64,000 nt of DNA from Paragonimus westermani (taxonomy: Eukaryota > Platyhelminthes > Trematoda > Plagiorchiida > Troglotrematidae). Location of the stretch: positions 7,279 to 71,278 of the forward strand of contig QNGE01003600.1 of assembly GCA_008508345.1 (NCBI GenBank), written 5' to 3'. Both the position numbers and the translations under genes were made by a program. Below are positions 1-11,169 of the stretch, piece after piece; the first letter of the stretch is position 1; each line of letters begins with the position of its first letter. The notes under the pieces are model-generated. The model made no database searches. It saw only the letters and a program-made list of their open reading frames with translations, and was not told the origin of the DNA.

Positions 1-35
1 GTGACCTCTGTTCCTCTGTCAAGGTGATTTCGATC

Positions 36-107
36 ACAACACTCCTGAGGAAGGCCACCCGAGGTGGTTGAAACGTAGAGTATTACAACTTGCTCGAAAC
101 GTTGTGT
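36..107 (+). ncRNA. Hammerhead-ribozyme-like motif in PLE tail
   Basis: CTGAGGA at 45-51 fits the catalytic-core consensus CUGANGA, and GAAAC at 70-74 fits the second core strand. Between them CCACC (55-59) pairs with GGTGG (63-67) across a CGA loop. Outside the core, ACAACAC (36-42) pairs perfectly with GTTGTGT (101-107) to give a stem I candidate. A weak stem III can form from GAG (78-80) and CTC (93-95). Deviations from a textbook ribozyme: two extra bases (TC) lie between stem I and the core, one extra A lies before stem II, and the cleavage-site triplet is not canonical. Hammerhead motifs in PLE terminal repeats are an established observation. Activity here is unproven. Confidence 0.4.
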
Positions 108-132
108 TATTCCCAATTTGTATATCAGTAAC

Positions 133-195
133 ATGTTAAACACGACGCCCAAACTATTCAACTTCATTCGTACTACATTTGGTGCGGATATCTTA
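133..195 (+). repeat. PLE terminal repeat, copy 1 of 2
   Basis: 63-nt sequence starting atgttaaacacgacgcccaa, repeated at 10771-10833 with two substitutions. Sequence beyond the last shared base differs, so this marks an element terminus. Confidence 0.85.
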
Positions 196-3100
196 GAAAT
201 GTTAACATATCGCAACATATGTCTTCTTTCTGCGCTGATGAAGCTATATGATAAGAGCAAACCCCCTCCTCCTACTCAGTGACTACGTAAGGTTACAAAA
301 CCAATTTGTCTGAAGCCTCAAAAATTTTAAGGCGGAACGGAATTTAGTTCATTTTGTGGCAGGCTTATCCCCCACATATAAGCCGCAAAAATAACAAGGG
401 TCACCTTTGTCTTGAGTCATTGCCTTAAGTTGGTGGAACTCCGGAATGTTCGAAAACCTCTGAAAACAAAATCACAAACATTGGAGGTAGTGTATCATTA
501 GATAAATAACACACCGGGTTGACGAGGTAAGATTGAAACCAGTGGTAATACGTGTCAGTGTCAAATGTTCTTTTATTAGAACTGATCAATAAAGTTATGA
601 GATTAGGTATTTAACACCTTTGGTTAGACTGCCCAAGCTTTCAAGTAACTAATGACTTAATCACTTTCGGACACTTCCCGAGCTTAAATTTGTAAAAAAT
701 ACGGGGCTAAATCTTGATGGCCAATTGTTCTTCAGCCCCCAGCGGTACACATTTGAACTGTAAGGTTACAAAGGACTACCCATACCAATCGAAGAATATT
801 TAGATGATCAACATTAATTCTTCTAGGAGTTAAGTGGTTGTCTGTCACCATGGAGGCAAATAGATGAATCCGGTTGAACAAAAGTGAATCTAACACGATC
901 CATTTACCCGGCGTTAATGCAGGTCGCTCTAATGTACCTCGCCTACAAACTATCTCATAGAATCTAAATCCACAGTGCTACTGCGTATCAGAGTCACTTC
1001 GACACATTAAAGCAGTTTCAAACACTCTGGACGATTTATGGGAATAAGGGAGAGCAAACTGAGCATGACTTAAAGCGATTAGCAATACACAAGGAGGAAA
1101 TCTGAAGACGACAGCTACATCTTACAAGTGTAATTGGAAATCATCCGGAACTCTTCTTGCTTACGCTTTAACGCAAGGTAACCCACAGCCAGCAAGTTAA
1201 TCGAGAAAAGATGTATTTGAGGTCTCCCAACGTCACCTTAGGGATTAATACGTTTGAATGGCACCACTCACACTCAAATCACACGTCTGCTTACCATGCC
1301 GAATGCAAACAGCGTAAAGACAAAAGCTTCTCAGTAATTTCCAAACTGAGAAAGTAGGTCTGCCGACGACTTCAAAATCATTCAATTTTCAAAGCCAAAT
1401 TCCTAGTTTTCAATGAAGTTGTGACCACAGTTGCCAATAGGGCTAGTTACGACTCGCGAGAATTGAATACTACAGTTACCTTGAAGAGAGTTGCATGTCC
1501 TCTTAAACTGCCTCAAAACATGTAACCAGTACACGTGGGATGCCTTTTCTATAAGTTTACAACACCTAGACCGTAGTGAAACCTTTGCGCTGTCTCGATT
1601 AATAAAGTAAACTCACAGCTCCTATCTGAACAAGGCAAACCTTGTAATGCTGTAGAAATGGGAGAAAACCGTTTCAGATAAACTTCAGCAGACCCTTACC
1701 TTCAGTTAATCGGAATCTCATATGCATACCGCAGTGCCCACTAACCCTATTAACTCGCACATTTCAGTTACATGTGAACTGTAGACCTCATTTCGGCGAG
1801 TTATGTGAAACTCACAATTGGAGTTCATGCTTCATCAGGAATAAGTTGTGCACAAGCCGGAGGTTTTAACGGCATCTTACTGAATGAACGATTCGGGGGA
1901 GGATTAATTGTCAGTTTGAATGGAGACAATCGACAAAAGTAGGAAAATTCTGTTCCGGACATCAAACGTCAGACAGCGTTCTGCGCGTTTCAAAAAAATA
2001 ATTTGACGTTCAGGCAAGTGCATTTTAACATTCGGGAGTATGTCAGATAACTTTGGAATCATTTGTGTACTGTGGATGGTTCCCTAAAAATCTGGTGTCT
2101 GGAAGCTAACTCTGGCGAACACGAAGAATTTTGAATTTATTCGAAGGGGACACATGCGAGTTTGCTGATTGATGTTTAACACGATGACTTGTCCTTCGGG
2201 AGTGAAGAACCGTTTGTGCTTGATGTTTTTAGAACACTTAAAAACATCAGAAATGTCACAAATTAAAATACCTAGTTACATCAAATCATGAACACATCCA
2301 GCGGTCTCACAGTGAACAGAAATTTCTCTTATGTGCAGCTCAACAAAAATGATTCTGACACGTAAACGTAAGAGTACTGTAAACCCGAAAAAAAACAGTG
2401 CGCGTTAGCACGAGGACTCGTGACTGGTGATTAGTGAGGGTTCCGGTTTACTGCGAACAACTGGATTGCATGAAACTATCATTCCTTATGTAGATCCACC
2501 GAATACGGGTTCAACGCTGTTAGTCAATCTACATTCACAACTTTTCAATCAAGCTTTGTGCCATGGACTTTACTATAAGAACCTAGCTGCCACTTCGTAG
2601 GGGTTAAAGTGGCTAATGTGTAGACGTGATCTAAGCCTGGTAGGAACTCGTACTGATTCACTTGACAGGTCGACAAGTTACGGTTGTATAGCAAAACTAA
2701 TGTGGATTTTTGAAGATATGAGGCAAATTTGTCCAACTTCACTTTTATCTTTTTGTGAGAAAAATGTTGAGGCATGTTAAACTCATGAAAACCAAACAAA
2801 ATCAATGATTTCCACCGGTTCATTGCAGCAAACCACATGCAGGAGTGGTTTACCAATTTTGTACGAGTCTTTTTACCTATTCGCACATTAACGCATTAAA
2901 TAAAATATGTGATAAGTGGATATCTTCTAAGGTAATATGTAATGGTCCTAGTCTGGTAGACATAAAAAAATTAAGGAAACATTAGTTTTGAGACAATCAG
3001 AGTGCATTTTTTCACAATGAAGAACGTTTTATTGCTGCAACGAAAACTGGAGGCCACCTGATAAACTAAAATAAAGACTGTACCGTAGTAAATGGTTTTT

Positions 3101-6100
3101 ATTTACACCAACTTTTTCAGGCTATACCAACGGACTTGTTGGCACCGTTTAACTGATTTCTCAACGAGAATTTTGCACTGCAAAGGACGATGCAGTGGTG
3201 GCCTCTACAAAATGAAGTTTATCAACGCCTGGAACAAGGTGCACTTTTAAAGTCGTTTGGTTGTTATCTCGAAACTTTCGCTCAACGTTCCGAGGCACTG
3301 CAATAAGACGTGATGATGTGTAACAGCGTTTTGTGTACAATGAACTAGTTATGTACAAGAAACAGTTTTAATTTGTTAACACACACGAGAAATAGATAAG
3401 GATGACCAGAATAACCTCGCAAACTAGATAATAATGGGGGCAAAGTAACACCATGGTTATTGAAGCTATCATCACAATAATGGGCACGTACGAAAGTGGA
3501 AGTGATAGGATTCGAAGAGGCTTACGAGTGTGAGGAGGCGACAAGCGAACATAAGAAAGCTATTGACGTTTGCCTCACAAAGCAGGGAGACGACTTATAG
3601 ATTCAGGTTGGATTCGATGTCAAATGTTTCTATGGACAGAGTTACCCAACCTTCTTTTTAAAACAGAACATGTTTATTAATGAAAATACAAACTACCTGC
3701 AGTCGCTCTGGTGTACATTTAAGTACTGCGAGTTCTTGTTTCTGAGGCCGTCCAGGTGTTTGAACTCGTGTATCTGTTTCTTTTGACAATCACACAACAT
3801 TGGCTAAAACAGTCAACTAAACGAGGCTGTCCGGCAGTCCTTCACCATCCTCATGCTTCGCCAAATTTGAAAGTAGAACTTGATCTTGCAGAATCTTTCC
3901 GCTGGTCTAAACATCAACACAAAGGACTTTGTGCCGAATCACATGAATGTGCTGGATGCTCTGGCATGGATTAATGTCTACTAAATTAACCAGAAAGTAC
4001 AAAAAGTTACTTTCGGCAAGTGTACCATGAGGTCTGGTATGTTGAGCTATCCCTTTCATGTTTTGATATCTTATTGAAATATTTTAGCGCACAAGTGGCA
4101 AATAAACCAAAACGGAATGATACTGCTTATTCTATCCTCATTACAAAACATCTCTTAAACTACTGTCCAACGGTGTATCAGCGTATCTTTTTACGTTCAT
4201 CAATACAGTGTACCCGGAAATTTTATATCTGGTTTAGACAGATAGCATAGTGCGTACGCACGGAGAAGTGCTCATATTCTTGCTTCATGGAGATGTTGGG
4301 TAGTATTATTTCTTCGTTGCACGAGAGAAACAGATCGATCAGAGTAATTGAGTTGCTTCAAATATTTTACAAAACTCTTAACATGACTGTTTAGAACTGC
4401 GCAGAATAAATAATGTTGAAGTTCTGAGTTGCTTGCTGCTACCAAAAATTAATAAGCCCAAAGAAAAAGACTTTGTGTTAACTTTCCTTAAATAATATCT
4501 AATGTCATTTTCAGTTTTCTTTATTGAGATATTATAATAGATCTACCAAAAAACAGTCACTCGTAAATCCTGAGCTCAGGACTGCCTTGGCGATCTGTCA
4601 GGTATACGACTTCAGTTGTTCAAATATCAGGATACTGACATTTGTTAAGGCTCTAACTGTGTAACATATCCATGTAGCACAATGCTGATAGCTTACGTCC
4701 GATGATTGTACGTATTTGAGAATTAGCCGAATGTTCATCTACCTCTTTGATACAAGTCTAGTTACTAGGCCCCATACATAATAATTTGGGTATTTTAAGC
4801 CGATTTGTGCACATGTAACACGACGAGCTGTGAAATGGTTTATTTGTACGTTTCATACATTAACGGTTGCGGTGTGTAATCAGTATACACACATGGGTAG
4901 ATAAGATTGTTGTCTTGAACAATGTTTGGGTTTCCTCTAATATCACAATATTCATCGTGAAGGGCATTTTATTGAAAACCCGGAAGTACAATGAGTATTC
5001 GGCTAATTGGGAAGTTACGAAGCTCAAGTGATCAGAAGGCGTAGCCATTTCACAGTCGTATTTTGCGTCATGGATACTTTATTTGAGGTGAAATATCAAG
5101 TGATAGTTCATTGTTCATAAATACCGCGCATCTACACACCGATTTTGAAGGTAGTTTTGATGTTAATTACCCCGATTTATTCGATAGAGGTCGCACAACA
5201 CTAAACGGGCTATTGCACTAATGTGTGGCAACAGCGAAAGAGTTTCAAACCAAGCAGTCATCTCTGAGTGTAGAGAACACCCACAAACTGGAATACTAAC
5301 CAGGTTTATTGTCGCCAGCAGGGAAAGTGAGCGCTGTGGTGGACAGGCTTGGAGATGACCTACGACCTTTAGTCAAATGCGAGGAAATGTAATATGTATG
5401 ATTCCGTTGTGGCACGGTAAACTTGTGTTCAACTACAACAGTCACTAAAGCGTCATCAAGATGGAGGAACTTAGATGAACTGATTGGATGCATTTCGTTA
5501 TAGGGCTCATTATGGGTAACTGGATCTTGATTGATGACAGTGAAGTATTTATGAACATAAATTACAATCAACTCGTCTTCTAGTGTGCACGCAACCATAA
5601 TAATTACAGTGATTGCTGAGCGTTTTTTGAACCAACCACTACACGTTGTCATGATTTCAGTTGACTAGAAAAAGGCTGTTGACGCCGAAAGTATCTCAGT
5701 AGGTGCCTATGTGAAACTGCACAAATCCTAAATGTACTATTTGTACAAACAGGTTGTCTGTATCCTTTTAACCGATATTTCCGTGATCAACAAATATAAT
5801 GAGTGTTAATACCATTGGTTGAAACTAAATGCGCCACTCGAATGTTTAATAATTATTTGATGAGAAACCCGAATTAATTGAAATGGCGTCAGTAGCTTAC
5901 AACGCGGGGGCAAACTGACGGCGCCACGAACTTCAATGAACAAATGAACTAACCAAAAAAATCAGATATGAATTATCACCCAATCCATTGATTTCATATA
6001 TCTCCACCGGCAATGAACGTGCAACATATGGGGATTTTCACTTTGATTAAAACTGTGTTCAATTACATTTAATATGAACATTCAACATCTTAGGATTAAA

Positions 6101-9100
6101 GATTTTCATCGGAGTAGTCCTTTTAAACAATGTAGAAGGGGGTGACCACTGTAAATTAAGGCTTTGCTCTGTTTTATCATACAGCACTAGGGTTTTGAAC
6201 AGAGCTGAGTTGACCATGTGCTAACCGTTCGGTAACATTTATACGACACTTGAAGTGTTAGACTAAAAACTATGTTGTGGCTAATCCATCGTTTGAAAAA
6301 CTACTCTAAACCCTACCCAGTAATGTACACACTAAGGTTGTCACCACTGTGCCAAAGTACTTTCTTTGTGATCATAATGGAAAGCACATTGCTAAGACAC
6401 TGAGATGTTCACAAAATTCAAAATCACATTTGGGTTAAACCTCTCAGTGCTGGGATTTTCAACGCATTGCCGACAACTTGGGACGTTTATTAGATCTGTG
6501 ATAATTTCGATATTTCGGACTATTTATCAGCCGTATGTTGGTTTTCAATTCGAAATGGAGTTAGAAAATAAAATATTCATTGACGATCTCAGATTTGCAG
6601 ACATTTTTTCTGAAAACTACAGTTTGGTGGTGTGCAGTGTGCGCTGCTTGTAACAACAAAAGTTGCTCGAATAAACCTTCAAAATGAATCTTTTCTTTAA
6701 TAGTGCCTTCCACTTGTTGGTCTACTTTACAGAAATCAAATCTGCATTGTAGAAGGTTCTCTTATTTGCCGAATAACTCCTGAATGACCCACTACAGAAA
6801 ATCGCCACTCAAATTTTTTCTTTGACCCACTTTTTTGCTATGCACTTTATAGAAGCCGCTGGATAAAAACGTCGAGCTAACTGTCGGACTATCAAATAAG
6901 CATAGAAATCTGTTCTGTTTTGTCACTCTTGCCAGGAACTAGCGATCTATCCTAAATGTGTTCGTGAAAAGGACTACTAAGCTGCTTCAGTGTAGAAAAA
7001 ATGAACTTAATCCATATTTGGTAAATCTGAAAAAATCACGTGACTAGACACAAGTTTTCGCGAAACACTTTTGTTCATTACCAAACAGTTGCCAAAGGTG
7101 ACCACTTCGTACAACCGAAAGTTCCATTCAACTCTGCCAGGTGCAGCAGGATTTTTGGACCTATTGATGATCATTTCCTACCGTTCTGCTTGCAGTACGC
7201 CAAAATTGTCAGAGCATTAAAAGACACTCATGTCTTACGCGATATCGTAACCATTTTTATTTAGGTAAAATATTTTCATCAGCTATACAATTAGTGCGAC
7301 CGTGAGAAATGGATATACATTTTACAAACTGTTTATCCCTTCTAGAATTAGGTAACCCACATCAGGTGTACTATAACAAGATAGGAACAAATTTTGATGG
7401 ACTCAAATAAGCGACACACTACCGATGGTATCAGTGGCTGTGATGCCCACCGAAGTGGATTAAATTAGTCTTGCATTTATCAAATACTGCTAACTGTTTC
7501 AAGTACTTTGCTTGCTTTGCGATCATGAATCAATCAACAATTCGTGAAACTGCAAAGAAGATGAAAAAGTAATTTCCTACAAAAGGCAACCTCCAAGTTA
7601 ATAATGATAAAATCGAAATCGGTCAAAGTTAACGCAGAATTTTCTCCGCAAAAATAAATCATCCTTTTGATACTGTTTCAACCCACTGATACGAACAGAA
7701 GACTTCTGATAGGTCTTATCTTGGTCATAAATAGTCATTTTGTGTACCTGTGACAGTTTTGTTACCAAACACACCTGAATAATTTTTGTTGCCAGAGTTA
7801 AAATCTTATTCTACACCTCTAACCGTATGAAAATTCTGATTGAAAATTAGGTCAGAGCATTTTAAGTCAGTAGCATCACTTTAGTTGTCACTGCGCTTAC
7901 CTTTCTGACGAGCTGGATTTCGGGGAAAACAAAACGGCTTCCGTTATATCACTCGGAAGGGAATTGATATATTAATAGGAAGCATTTTACTATAGTCCAG
8001 TAGGTTTTGTAACAGAGTGGACTAATCGTTAACGAAATTCACAGTACATACTGGCGCATAAAGCATTCTGAGAAACGTTGTCTCAAAACAAACCTGAAGC
8101 GCAAATTATATTCACTAGTAGTTGATTGGAAAAGCACGACCTTGTATGTGCGTTCGTGCGTGTGTGCGCCTGCGCGTTTCGTAAAAGTGACGCAAACCCG
8201 GTTTGGACAGACATGTGGAGCCCCAGACATACGGTAACTTCATATTTCTGAGTTGGCCGAATGGAGCTGCAAGGTCTGTTCATTTATTCTTCCTTGACAA
8301 TTTCCAGTGTAGTTTTGTGGAAGTTGTTGCGTAGTAGTAGTGGAATTACAGGTAAAACGAAGTTACTTTGACGAAACTGCGATTAATGCGTTTGGTTACT
8401 TTCACCAGTTTCTCTGAATAGGTCTGTTCATTCATTAGCTGTTAGCCCTAAAGTAAGCGAAACATTATTCAATTCAGTTGGCCAGGTTTTATATAAAATA
8501 GAGTCCGCAGCTGGCAGTCAGAAGTGTGAACACTAGATGAAAAGTCACGAGGTTAACAGGAGAACCATTTGGTTGATTTTTCTGAGCAAAACTGTCCTTT
8601 TCGGATCAGCGCGTTTAATTTTTACCCACAGTTTTGGCGCCGTACAGCAACTGTGAACTTACTACATATAAACATTCTAAAATTTATGTTACAATCGAAA
8701 AGCGTTGATTCGCAAATTATCACTTTCTCTCACACAAGCTTGTAGTGTTAACTGTTTGACGAAATCTAGTTCTTGCCCAAAAGTTTGCGTTTCAGGATGC
8801 CTAAAAGTAGTATTGAGGTTCAATTCATCACACTGGTGTGCAGCTTCTGTAAAATTGATTTTATAACTATATTTTGAAAGTGTACAGTAAGGTACTTCCA
8901 AACTACTTTAGTTTACATGTCAAACATATTTAAGAAAACCAAATGCGAAGCCAGAATTCGGGTTTGCTCAAACAGAAACCTACCGAAATATTTTCCGTAA
9001 ACGGGCAGTGCTGAGGTTAAAATAGGTTACATTGACCATTCTACTCTGTTTGTAATGCAAAATGAAACAGTTTCTATAGAGTTGCAGTGATCGTTCATTC

Positions 9101-9115
9101 ACATGGATCCTTAAG
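196..9115. other. Long non-coding stretch, nothing recognised
   Basis: No open frame here resembles a family I know. The longest frames (2545-2886 minus, 5296-5652 minus, 6405-6653 plus) are ordinary chance lengths in AT-rich DNA. The frame at 6405-6653 has a faintly RT-like end (RFADIFSENYS) that I do not regard as sufficient. A short, impure GT/GC-alternating tract lies at about 8145-8180. No tRNA-like or tandem array is evident. Confidence 0.5.
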
Positions 9116-10059
9116 TTGATGTCTGCGTTGTTTCACCTAATTAGGCGGGCCCCAATTAATCCATTTGTAATCCGGCGAACTAAAGCTCTGTGCAACACCA
9201 TGATTACTCCGCTGACTGGCTTCACGGAAATTACCCGATCGTCGATGGACAAACAAAGTGGCTTATCAATATTTTGTGTTGGACTGTTTATGTCCAGGCT
9301 GTCTAACCTGATAGATGATGCAACTTTTGAAAGAATTAGACCAGTAGGCACAGTAATTCCTAGACTCTACGGGTTACCCGAGGTACATAAAAACGGTGTA
9401 CCACTACGAACGATTTTAGATATGCACAATTCTCCGTACCACGCAATGGCAAAATGGCTTGCCACACTGTTAGAGCCATTTAGGAAAAAACTAGCCATTT
9501 ACAGCTTGAGAGATACCTTCGAATTTGTTGAAACATTAAAGCAGCTGAACGTACTAGGCAGGTGTTTATTCTCACTTGACGTCACATCTCTCTTCATTAA
9601 TATCCCACTCAGTGAAACGATTGAGTTTCTCGGACAGTATATTGGAAGTAATAATATCAATGTGGGAATACCAGTAGAAGAATTAAAGCAGTTACTATAT
9701 CGCTGCACACACAACATTCAATTCAAGTTCTCTGGCAAGTTATACCGTCAAAAGGACGGAGTAGCAATGGGGTCGCCACTAGGCCCATTGTTGGCTGATA
9801 TCTTTATGGCAAAGTTAGAGTGTATCTCATTAGCAGATCAAATAAAATCGGTCATCCTTTACAAGCGTTATGTAGACGATATCATCTGTGTGGCGGATGA
9901 ATCTAAAAGCCTCAGTGAGGTACTGACTCATTTCAACACTGTGCACAAGAATCTTCGTTTCACCCTAGAACCCGAATCATCCACAGGTATAGCTTTCCTA
10001 GACGTGTTCATGTCCCGTCGCGAGGATGGCACGATACAACGGAAGGTGTATCGTAAGGC
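9116..10059 (+). CDS. Penelope-like reverse transcriptase, partial
   Basis: RNA-directed DNA polymerase of a Penelope-like element; in this family it copies element RNA at a nicked chromosomal target. The frame is open to the gap. Finger block GTVIPRLYGLPEVHKNGVPL lies at about residues 79-98. Motif A is SLDVTSLF (from residue 153, catalytic Asp). Motif B is DGVAMGSPLGPLLADIFM (from residue 214). Motif C is YVDD (residues 252-255, two catalytic Asp). A later block, IAFLDVFMSRREDGTIQRKV, is the usual PLE post-RT region. All three catalytic aspartates are present, so the RT portion looks recent. The first codon is arbitrary: recognisable homology starts near residue 34, and the N-terminal domain is missing or deleted, so this copy is unlikely to make a full protein. 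The C-terminal endonuclease lies in the gap. Confidence 0.9.
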
Positions 10060-10770
10060 NNNNNNNNNNNNNNNNNNNNNNNNNNNNNNNNNNNNNNNNN
10101 NNNNNNNNNNNNNNNNNNNNNNNNNNNNNNNNNNNNNNNNNNNNNNNNNNNNNNNNNNNNNNNNNNNNNNNNNNNNNNNNNNNNNNNNNNNNNNNNNNNN
10201 NNNNNNNNNNNNNNNNNNNNNNNNNNNNNNNNNNNNNNNNNNNNNNNNNNNNNNNNNNNNNNNNNNNNNNNNNNNNNNNNNNNNNNNNNNNNNNNNNNNN
10301 NNNNNNNNNNNNNNNNNNNNNNNNNNNNNNNNNNNNNNNNNNNNNNNNNNNNNNNNNNNNNNNNNNNNNNNNNNNNNNNNNNNNNNNNNNNNNNNNNNNN
10401 NNNNNNNNNNNNNNNNNNNNNNNNNNNNNNNNNNNNNNNNNNNNNNNNNNNNNNNNNNNNNNNNNNNNNNNNNNNNNNNNNNNNNNNNNNNNNNNNNNNN
10501 NNNNNNNNNNNNNNNNNNNNNNNNNNNNNNNNNNNNNNNNNNNNNNNNNNNNNNNNNNNNNNNNNNNNNNNNNNNNNNNNNNNNNNNNNNNNNNNNNNNN
10601 NNNNNNNNNNNNNNNNNNNNNNNNNNNNNNNNNNNNNNNNNNNNNNNNNNNNNNNNNNNNNNNNNNNNNNNNNNNNNNNNNNNNNNNNNNNNNNNNNNNN
10701 NNNNNNNNNNNNNNNNNNNNNNNNNNNNNNNNNNNNNNNNNNNNNNNNNNNNNNNNNNNNNNNNNNNNNN
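10060..10770. other. Assembly gap (711 N)
   Basis: The N run interrupts the PLE exactly where its linker and GIY-YIG endonuclease domain should be. Reading frames drawn through it are meaningless. A repeat-caused assembly break is the likely reason. Confidence 0.95.
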
Positions 10771-10833
10771 ATGTTAAACACGACGCCCAAACTATTCAAC
10801 TTCATTCGTACTACAATTGGTGCTGATATCTTA
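10771..10833 (+). repeat. PLE terminal repeat, copy 2 of 2
   Basis: Matches 133-195 at 61 of 63 positions and immediately follows the gap inside the PLE at 9.1 kb. It fixes the 3' boundary of that element near 10833. Confidence 0.85.
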
Positions 10834-11059
10834 TAATTGGTTCTGTCTATGTCAAAAATAATCTTGAAATGGCCATCAGGGCTGTATAGTGATAACACAG
10901 ATCGGGGCACAAATGTTGACCGGGGCAGGGATGCATCAAATTAACGGGCTCTTTCGGTTTTCGAGGTGATTAGACAGTCTAGGCATAAGCAAAATATGAA
11001 AATAGATGAAGGGTTTCATACATTAACCTTGCCTTGATCAGCATTACGTTAATATACAG

Positions 11060-11165
11060 TAATCAGCTCGGTTGAGTAGTGGATGCGTGGCCAGAGTTTA
11101 TATTTCGGCCACCGATAGGGTCTGCACCACTGACGGATTGTGACGACAGCGAAACCAGAATATAG
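11060..11165 (+). mobile_element. SINE-like sequence: tRNA-like head plus hammerhead-like core
   Basis: An A-box-like stretch (cagctcggttgagtagtgg, from 11065) is followed by a B-box-like position (about 11095-11106) that looks like GTTCGAATCT after CpG decay, then cggccaccg. Next comes a hammerhead-like core: CTGACGG (11130-11136), a small stem TTGT (11138-11141)/ACAG (11146-11149) with loop GACG, and GAAAC (11151-11155). GCAC (11124-11127) could pair with GTGC downstream (about 11166-11169). The core differs from CUGANGA at its last base and stem III is not obvious. Schistosome Sm-alpha SINE-like repeats are known to combine a pol III promoter with a hammerhead. Whether this is a relative is inference. 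Confidence 0.4.
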
Positions 11166-11169
11166 TGCC

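Larger units (their letters stand above)
1..195 (+). mobile_element. 3' tail of a Penelope-like element (body lies upstream of window)
   Basis: Positions 133-195 match 10771-10833, the sequence after the gap in the PLE at 9.1 kb, with two mismatches in 63 nt. In both places the match stops at the same point (…gatatctta) and the flanks diverge, which is how a shared element end looks. Upstream, 36-107 holds a hammerhead-like fold, listed separately. No PLE protein sequence is recognisable in 1-132, so this stretch is read as 3' untranslated or terminal-repeat sequence. The assignment depends on the second copy being a PLE, which its RT frame supports. Confidence 0.6.
9116..10833 (+). mobile_element. 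Penelope-like retroelement, 5'-truncated, 3' part hidden by assembly gap
   Basis: The element comprises an open RT frame from about 9215 to 10059, an N run of 711 positions, and a 63-nt tail (10771-10833) that also ends the element at the window start. The PLE N-terminal domain is absent: upstream of the RT there is no SLGPKF-type block like the one in the copy at 47.2 kb, and two conserved N-terminal stretches appear joined with sequence missing between them around 9215-9330. The GIY-YIG endonuclease expected after the RT must lie inside the gap. The gap length looks somewhat short for endonuclease plus tail: the copy at 47-49.6 kb needs about 780 nt from the matching point to its stop codon, before any untranslated tail. 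Confidence 0.85.

Noticed and set aside
5296..5652. 118-codon minus frame
   Set aside because: Considered as a retroelement RNase H or RT piece, but none of the catalytic residues or their order is present.
7040..7264. 74-codon plus frame resembling the end of a Gypsy RT
   Set aside because: The resemblance is limited to a few scattered residues, with no catalytic motif.
10008..10910. Long reading frames on both strands across the first N run
   Set aside because: They exist only because N codons were read through. Only the plus-strand RT frame up to 10059 is supported.
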